Source: Aquificota bacterium
GTDB lineage: Bacteria > Aquificota > Aquificia > Aquificales > QOAS01
Length of the DNA: 6,180 bases
Assembly: GCA_026987085.1 (NCBI GenBank)
Contig: JALSNH010000062.1
Location: 1 to 6,180 of the forward strand
Direction of reading: 5' to 3'
The position numbers and the translations under genes were made by a program. The notes below the pieces were generated by a model that was not told the origin of the DNA, did not search any database, and saw only the letters and a program-made list of their open reading frames with translations. Positions within the stretch are counted from its first letter, which is position 1. The number at the start of each line of letters is the position of its first letter. This document shows, in pieces, positions 1 to 4,186 of the stretch.

Positions 1-1323
1 TTATTTGAAAAACCTATAAAGGAAGATGGAACACCATACGGAATACCGGTTTTGACCAACGCTTTAGGTTCCGAAAAGAGGATAAAACTTGCCTTGGGTT
101 ATCAAAATTTGGAAGATATAGGTTGGAAACTTTATAGGATATTAAAACCGGAAATTCCCAACACCTTTTTGGAGAAATTAAAAAAACTTCCTGAACTTAA
201 AAAGTTGAACGATGCGATACCTAAAGTGGTAAAAAGGGCACCGGTCCAAGAGGTGGTAAAAAGGGGAGATAAAGTAAACCTCTACGAGTTTCCAATACTA
301 AAAACCTGGGAAAAGGATGCAGGAAGGTTTATAACCCTACCTCAGGTAATTACAAAGGACCCCGAAACCGGTATTAGAAATGTGGGAATGTACCGAATGC
401 AGGTTCTCGATGAAAGAACAACTGCAATGCACTGGCAGATACACAAAGATGGAAACCACCACTATTGGAAAGCTAAAAAGTTAGGAAAACGTCTTGAAGT
501 GGCGGTAGCTATAGGTGGCGACCCGGTTCTAACCTATGTAGCAACCGCACCTTTACCCCCCGAAGTGGACGAATATCTTTTTGCTGGAATTATTAGGGAA
601 AAGCCGGTGGAACTCGTTAAAGGGATTACCGTAGATTTGGAGTATCCCGCTAACGCGGAAATTGTTTTGGAGGGGTATGTGGACCCCAATGAGCCTCTTG
701 TTGTAGAGGGTCCCTTCGGAGACCATACCGGCTTTTATACACCACCTGCAAAGTATCCCAAATTTCACATAACCGCAATAGTTCACAGAAGTTTTCCCAT
801 CTATCAGGCTACTGTTGTGGGAAAACCTCCCCAAGAGGACAAATGGATAGGCTACGCCACCGAGAGGATATTTTTACCGCTTATAAAGTTCAACCTTCCG
901 GAGGTAGTGGATATACACTTACCCGCAGAGGGGGTTTTTCATAACTTTGCCTTCGTTTCGATAAAAAAGAGGTATCCGGGCCACGCCTATAAAGTTGCCT
1001 ACGCCCTTCTCGGTATGGGTCTAATGTCTTTAACGAAACATGTGGTGGTGTTTGATGAATGGGTAAATGTTCACGACCTTGGCGAGGTCCTATGGATTTG
1101 GGGCAACAATGTGGACCCTTTAAGGGACGTTTTAATAGTCAAAGGTCCTATCGATGTTCTCGACCATTCAACAAACGAGGAAGGGTTTGGCGGAAAAATG
1201 ATAATAGACGCAACCACCAAGTGGAAGGAGGAAGGTTATACCCGCCAATGGCCGGAAGTTGTAGATGTTCCTAAAGAGGTTAAAAAGAAAGTAGGGAAAC
1301 TTTTGGAGAAGTATTTAAGCTAA
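1..1323 (+). CDS. ubiD: UbiD family prenylated-FMN-dependent decarboxylase (5' end cut by window edge)
   Basis: UbiD enzymes reversibly decarboxylate aromatic or alpha,beta-unsaturated acids using prenylated FMN made by UbiX; in quinone-making bacteria the usual role is decarboxylation of a ubiquinone or menaquinone precursor. The frame is open from base 1 (LFEKPIKEDGTPYGIPVL, typical UbiD N-terminal text) to TAA at 1321-1323, giving 440 visible residues against about 480-500 for the family, so roughly the first 40 are off the window. The TTG at 52 is internal, not the start. Cofactor and active-site positions are present: the N-x4-R pair in NVGMYRMQ (Asn codon 379, Arg codon 394) and the E-x4-acid pair in EGPFGDHTGFY (Glu codon 706, Asp codon 721). 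The C-terminal IDATTKWKEEG motif is intact. In an Aquificota-like host the substrate is probably a prenylated naphthoate of the futalosine menaquinone route, but sequence alone does not prove this. No ubiX lies nearby. Confidence 0.92.
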   Translation, partial: LFEKPIKEDGTPYGIPVLTNALGSEKRIKLALGYQNLEDIGWKLYRILKPEIPNTFLEKLKKLPELKKLNDAIPKVVKRAPVQEVVKRGDKVNLYEFPILKTWEKDAGRFITLPQVITKDPETGIRNVGMYRMQVLDERTTAMHWQIHKDGNHHYWKAKKLGKRLEVAVAIGGDPVLTYVATAPLPPEVDEYLFAGIIREKPVELVKGITVDLEYPANAEIVLEGYVDPNEPLVVEGPFGDHTGFYTPPAKYPKFHITAIVHRSFPIYQATVVGKPPQEDKWIGYATERIFLPLIKFNLPEVVDIHLPAEGVFHNFAFVSIKKRYPGHAYKVAYALLGMGLMSLTKHVVVFDEWVNVHDLGEVLWIWGNNVDPLRDVLIVKGPIDVLDHSTNEEGFGGKMIIDATTKWKEEGYTRQWPEVVDVPKEVKKKVGKLLEKYLS

Positions 1324-1334
1324 CGATTCTAGTG

Positions 1335-2093
1335 TTAAATGTCTATAACCATATTTTCCTCCGCAGCAATGGTTTTTACGCCTGTCTCTTTCGAGATTTC
1401 CTCTGCTACCTTGTTTGGTATTTTTAATAGAATTTCCTTTGAATAGTGGGTAATTACCGCCCTTTTGGGTTTTACAAATTTTAGTATTTCTTTTACATCT
1501 TCTACCGATAGATGGTCTATATTGGGCCTCCTCCTGTAAAAGGTTGAGTTAAAAATTATCAAGTCCACACCAAAAGGTATTTTTTCAAGCCAACTTTTTT
1601 CAAACCTTCCACAGGGTATATAGATAACCCTTTTCCCTTCGGAGGAAAACATGAGGGAGTAAACTTCCACATTGTGATGTTTTTGCAAAAATAGGGTTTC
1701 CAATTCGAGGTCTTTCAGATTAAATTTTTTCCCTTCTTTGAGGATATAGGCATCTACAAATCTCCTTATATAGGAAAGAACAACTTTATTTTCTCCTTCA
1801 AGTGCATCAAAAGGTGCAAATAGTTTGACACCTTTTCTTTTACCGCTTTCGGTAGCACTTTCCAACATAGTGTTTACATCTGCCGAATGGTCGAGATGAA
1901 GGTGGGATAAAACAATAGCAGTTAAATCTTTCCAAGGTTCAAAGGGGGTATTAAAAAAGTAAACAAAAGCTCCAGGCCCCGGATCTATATGGAGTAAATT
2001 TTCTTTAGTTTTTAAAAGAAAACCTCCCGAATTTCTAATTTTTTTGAAGGTTATCGTTCTTCCGCCGGCGGTTCCCAAAAAGTAAAGCTTCAT
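1335..2093 (-). CDS. Metallo-beta-lactamase-fold metal-dependent hydrolase, substrate unknown
   Basis: A 252-residue single-domain protein of the metallo-beta-lactamase fold, near the RNase Z/PhnP-like branch by general look; the substrate cannot be told. The N-terminus MKLYFLGTAGG is the usual first strand and glycine turn. HLHLDH at residues 64-69 is the metal-binding HxHxDH motif, His139/His140 fit the third metal site, and His216 in VITHYS fits the last ligand. IDHLSVEDV at 192-200 is a recurring element in this branch. At residue 161, where the family normally has the metal-bridging Asp (as in YxxDT), the sequence reads YIPCGRF, so Cys161 replaces it. I chose ATG 2093 because AGGAG lies four bases upstream and the fold begins at once; an in-frame TTG at 2111 would add six residues and overlap coaD. 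It follows coaD by 11 bases and is probably co-transcribed and translationally coupled. It is predicted cytoplasmic, with no signal peptide or membrane segment seen. Confidence 0.85.
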   Translation of the reverse strand: MKLYFLGTAGGRTITFKKIRNSGGFLLKTKENLLHIDPGPGAFVYFFNTPFEPWKDLTAIVLSHLHLDHSADVNTMLESATESGKRKGVKLFAPFDALEGENKVVLSYIRRFVDAYILKEGKKFNLKDLELETLFLQKHHNVEVYSLMFSSEGKRVIYIPCGRFEKSWLEKIPFGVDLIIFNSTFYRRRPNIDHLSVEDVKEILKFVKPKRAVITHYSKEILLKIPNKVAEEISKETGVKTIAAEENMVIDI

Positions 2094-2097
2094 TAAG

Positions 2098-2102
2098 CTC
2101 CT
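2098..2102 (-). promoter_or_regulatory. Shine-Dalgarno sequence of the metallo-beta-lactamase-fold gene
   Basis: On the minus strand AGGAG is followed by CTTA and then ATG (2093-2091). It sits just after the coaD TAA stop (2107-2105). It decides the start of the downstream gene in favour of ATG 2093 over the in-frame TTG at 2111. It is the clearest ribosome binding site among the gene starts visible in this window. Confidence 0.75.
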
Positions 2103-2104
2103 AT

Positions 2105-2596
2105 TTAACAACCACTTTGAAATTTTTCTTTAAGGGCCTTTTCCACATTGGGAGGTACCAATCCCTTTAAACACCCGCCGTGGCGGGCTATATCTTTCAC
2201 TATAGTTGATGATATATGTATATATTCCTGCGAAGGCATCATAAAGAGTGTTTCGACCTTCGCTAGCCTGTAGTTGGTTAAAGAAATTTGTAGCTCATAT
2301 TCAAAGTCGGTAAAAAGTCTTACCCCCCTCAAAATGGTGTTTATTTTTAATTTCTCCATCAGTTGAACCAACAGGGTATCGAATCCAATAACTTCCACTT
2401 TGTGGTCGAGATTTATCTCTTTTACCGCCTCTTGGAAGAGTTTAACCCTTTCTTCAAGGGTAAAGAGGGGTTTTTTAGCCCTATTTAGGGCTACCGCTAT
2501 ATAGATTTTGTCAAATAGTTTGGCCGCACGTTTCACTATATCAAGGTGGCCGTAGTGGGGAGGGTCAAAAGTTCCGGGGTATACAACCTTAACCAT
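2105..2596 (-). CDS. coaD: Phosphopantetheine adenylyltransferase (pantetheine-phosphate adenylyltransferase)
   Basis: CoaD transfers AMP from ATP to 4'-phosphopantetheine to give dephospho-CoA, the penultimate step of coenzyme A synthesis, in the cytoplasm, usually as a hexamer. The 163 residues match the family length of about 160. Visible motifs of the nucleotidyltransferase fold are PGTFDPPHYGH (Thr9, and the HxGH-type motif His14-His17), KKPLFTLEERV (Lys41/42), ILRGVR (Arg90, Arg93), and the second nucleotide motif ISSTIVKDIA from residue 128. The segment LTNYRLAKVETLFMMPSQEY differs from the proteobacterial version (MNRxL) and resembles the Aquifex protein as I recall it. The start is secure: a TAA lies directly upstream in frame, and the residues up to PGTFDP fit the family. 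It lies 49 bases after gcvPB and 11 bases before the hydrolase, so co-transcription is likely. No Shine-Dalgarno sequence is seen, and the start codon lies inside an inverted repeat. Confidence 0.97.
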   Translation of the reverse strand: MVKVVYPGTFDPPHYGHLDIVKRAAKLFDKIYIAVALNRAKKPLFTLEERVKLFQEAVKEINLDHKVEVIGFDTLLVQLMEKLKINTILRGVRLFTDFEYELQISLTNYRLAKVETLFMMPSQEYIHISSTIVKDIARHGGCLKGLVPPNVEKALKEKFQSGC

Positions 2597-2604
2597 TTAA
2601 GGTT
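2585..2604 (-). promoter_or_regulatory. Perfect 8-bp inverted repeat with the coaD start codon in its loop
   Basis: The arms AACCTTAA and TTAAGGTT are perfectly complementary and separated by four bases. In the coaD mRNA the loop reads AUGG, so the initiation codon itself lies in the loop. The left arm is the last eight bases of the leader and the right arm codes for Val-Lys-Val. The symmetry is seen directly. A role in translation, or as a protein-binding operator, is inference, and an A/U-rich stem would be weak at high growth temperature. Confidence 0.4.
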
Positions 2605-2626
2605 AATCATTTTGAAAGGATAACCT
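2600..2626 (-). repeat. Alternative upstream hairpin in the coaD leader
   Basis: Bases 2621-2626 (AGGTTA on the coaD strand) can pair with 2605-2600 (TAACCT) around a 15-base loop. The second arm overlaps the left arm of the start-codon hairpin, so the two structures exclude each other. Only six base pairs are available and the loop is long, so this pairing is weak. It is listed because, with the start-codon hairpin, it has the geometry of a two-state leader. Confidence 0.25.
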
Positions 2627-2645
2627 AAAAAGGAAGAAAAAATTT

Positions 2646-4097
2646 TCAAGAACTTTTAAAGGGATATTTCAAAATAGGCCTCCGGTTGGCTTCAGCCTCT
2701 TTTACCCTTCTAACGGGGGTTTTGTAGGGGGCATTTTTTACCTTTTGAGGATCGGTTTTTGCCTCCTCCACTATTTGTTTACAAACTTTAGCAAAGTAAT
2801 CCAGGGTTTCTTTATTTTCGGTTTCCGTCGGTTCCACCATTAGAGCTTCCGGGACAATAAGCGGAAAGTACATGGTAGGCGGGTGGATACCAAAATCTAG
2901 TAGCCGTTTGGCCACATCGAGAGCTTTAACTCCGTATCTTTTCAGATTGGTGGCGGAAAGGACAAATTCGTGCATACATGGAACGTGGGCATAGGGGTCG
3001 TTAAATACGCCTTGCAATTGCTTTCTTAGATAGCGGGCGTTCAAAATAGCATTGTCGGCCACTTTAAAAATCTCTTTTCCATAAGCTAAGATAAAAGCTA
3101 GTGCTCTAATCCAGATACCAACATGGCCGTAAAAAGCTAAAAGTTTTCCTACCGTTTTAGGAATATCCCAATTTAGGTAATATTTTTCTCCGTCAAATTC
3201 CACCTGTGGAACTGGAAGGTAAGGTTTTAACCTTTCGGAAACTCCAACGGGTCCACTACCGGGTCCTCCGCCGCCGTGGGGTGTAGAAAAAGTTTTGTGT
3301 AGGTTAAAATGCATAACATCAACACCCCAATCCCCCGGTCTCATACGGCCCACAAGGGCATTGAAGTTCGCTCCGTCCATATAGAGTAGTGCATCTTTTT
3401 CGTGCAGGGCTTTAGCTATCTCTTTTATTTTTCTTTCAAAAATTCCTAAAGTGTTGGGATTAGTTATCATTAAGGCTGCAACGCGGTTATCCAATTTTTT
3501 TACAAAGTCGTTCCAATCGAGTTCACCGTTTTTATCGCTTTTAACGGTAAGGACTTTAAAACCGGCTATAGCGGCGGAAGCGGGATTGGTTCCGTGGGCA
3601 CTATCCGGTATAAGAACAGTATCCTTTTCTTTGTTTCCTTTATCCCTATGGTAGGCGGCAATAAGTAGAAGGCCTAGCAGCTCGCCGTGGGCTCCTGCAG
3701 CCGGTTGAAGGGACACATCGGCAAAACCTCCTAGTTCCTTAAGGTACTCCTTTAATAGGTAGGCCGCTTCCAGTATTCCCTGAACCGTTTCTTCATCTTG
3801 AAAGGGATGGACATTTAAAAACCCTTCGAAGGAGGAAACCTTTTCGTTTATCCTCGGGTTGTATTTCATAGTGCAGGAACCCAAAGGGTAAAAGTTGGTA
3901 TCAATAGAAAAGTTCAACTGCGAAAGACGGGTAAAGTGTCTAATTACCTCCAATTGGGAAACCTCCGGTAGATTCAACTCCTTCCGGAGGTAGTCCTTAT
4001 CCAATACCTCTTCCTGGTGAATCTCTTCAACGTCGCACTTTGGTAGGTCTATTCCCTTTTTACCCTTTTGGGAAATTTCAAAAAGGAGTTTTTCCAT
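2646..4097 (-). CDS. gcvPB: Glycine dehydrogenase (decarboxylating) subunit 2, glycine cleavage system P-protein
   Basis: This is the catalytic half of the two-subunit P-protein. With GcvPA it uses pyridoxal phosphate to decarboxylate glycine and pass the aminomethyl group to lipoyl-GcvH, feeding methylene-tetrahydrofolate; the system can also run in the glycine-making direction. The product is 483 residues, the usual size for subunit 2 (the fused P-protein is about 950). HFNLHKTFSTPHGGGGPG is the PLP site, with Lys268 as the Schiff-base lysine. Other hallmarks are FYPLGSCTMKYNP near residue 67, the QPAAGAHGE segment, PDSAHGTNPASA, and the C-terminal MVEPTETE. I chose ATG 4097; a TTG sits one codon upstream at 4100, and a TGA closes the frame at 4127-4125. 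The ribosome site is weak (GTGA, seven bases away). gcvPA, gcvH and gcvT are absent here, so the system is dispersed in this genome. The gene is first in a probable gcvPB-coaD-hydrolase unit and divergent from ligA. Confidence 0.97.
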   Translation of the reverse strand: MEKLLFEISQKGKKGIDLPKCDVEEIHQEEVLDKDYLRKELNLPEVSQLEVIRHFTRLSQLNFSIDTNFYPLGSCTMKYNPRINEKVSSFEGFLNVHPFQDEETVQGILEAAYLLKEYLKELGGFADVSLQPAAGAHGELLGLLLIAAYHRDKGNKEKDTVLIPDSAHGTNPASAAIAGFKVLTVKSDKNGELDWNDFVKKLDNRVAALMITNPNTLGIFERKIKEIAKALHEKDALLYMDGANFNALVGRMRPGDWGVDVMHFNLHKTFSTPHGGGGPGSGPVGVSERLKPYLPVPQVEFDGEKYYLNWDIPKTVGKLLAFYGHVGIWIRALAFILAYGKEIFKVADNAILNARYLRKQLQGVFNDPYAHVPCMHEFVLSATNLKRYGVKALDVAKRLLDFGIHPPTMYFPLIVPEALMVEPTETENKETLDYFAKVCKQIVEEAKTDPQKVKNAPYKTPVRRVKEAEANRRPILKYPFKSS

Positions 4098-4110
4098 CAA
4101 AAGTTCACTA

Positions 4111-4137
4111 ATAATAACTTTGTTTCAAAGCGTTCAA
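4111..4137 (-). promoter_or_regulatory. Candidate promoter for gcvPB
   Basis: On the minus strand TATTAT (4116-4111) matches five of six bases of the bacterial -10 box. It is preceded by TTGAAC (4137-4132), which matches four of six of the -35 box, with a short 15-base spacer; reading the -35 box one base further upstream gives 16. A transcript would begin near 4104, leaving only about six to eight leader bases before ATG 4097. The spacer holds a small dyad, CTTTG-TTT-CAAAG (4118-4130). This call is by eye in AT-rich DNA and is weak. Confidence 0.3.
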
Positions 4138-4144
4138 ATATTTG

Positions 4145-4163
4145 TTCCTTTTCCAAAAAGGAA
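4145..4163. repeat. Perfect 8-bp inverted repeat between gcvPB and ligA
   Basis: TTCCTTTT and AAAAGGAA are exact reverse complements around the three bases CCA. It is the longest dyad in the intergenic region and directly abuts the palindrome CAAATATTTG on its left. It could be a repressor or activator site, or a hairpin in a longer ligA leader. Chance cannot be excluded in purine/pyrimidine-biased DNA. Confidence 0.45.
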
Positions 4164-4186
4164 ATTGTTAATTTTCAAATCTTAAG

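Larger units (their letters stand above)
4098..4186. promoter_or_regulatory. Divergent gcvPB/ligA intergenic region with several dyad symmetries
   Basis: These 89 AT-rich bases must hold the start signals of both divergent genes. Five inverted repeats cover much of it: CTTTG-TTT-CAAAG (4118-4130); the perfect palindrome CAAATATTTG (4135-4144); TTCCTTTT-CCA-AAAAGGAA with 8-bp arms (4145-4163); AAATT-GTT-AATTT (4162-4174); and CTTAAG (4181-4186) abutting the ligA ATG. No convincing -35/-10 pair is visible for ligA; TTAATT (4168-4173) is the best -10 guess. None of the dyads has the layout of a terminator for either gene, because both genes read away from the region. Operator function is possible but unproven. 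Confidence 0.45.

Noticed and set aside
52..54. TTG at 52 as the start of the UbiD gene
   Set aside because: The frame is open to base 1 and the residues before it match the UbiD N-terminal region, so the real start is upstream of the window.
553..834. A 93-codon open frame on the minus strand inside the UbiD gene
   Set aside because: It is antisense to a strongly conserved coding region, shows no recognisable family and has no ribosome site; it is a shadow frame.
1059..1274. A 71-codon plus-strand open frame overlapping the UbiD 3' part in another frame
   Set aside because: The translation is low-complexity, Arg/Gly/Cys rich and lies within conserved UbiD sequence, so it is a shadow.
2109..2111. 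TTG at 2111 as the start of the metallo-beta-lactamase-fold gene
   Set aside because: It would overlap coaD by seven bases and place AGGAG after the start; ATG 2093 has that AGGAG correctly spaced and begins the fold directly.
2523..2610. A short out-of-frame reading frame starting at ATG 2610 that overlaps the coaD start
   Set aside because: It has no ribosome site and its continuation runs over conserved coaD codons in another frame; no evidence for a regulatory upstream ORF.
2630..2660. Possible terminator after gcvPB (T-run on the minus strand)
   Set aside because: There is a T-rich run, but I cannot form a stable GC-containing hairpin in front of it, and coaD starts soon after.
3451..3654. 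A 67-codon plus-strand open frame opposite gcvPB
   Set aside because: It is antisense to conserved P-protein sequence and looks hydrophobic only because of the complementary codons; nothing supports a separate gene.
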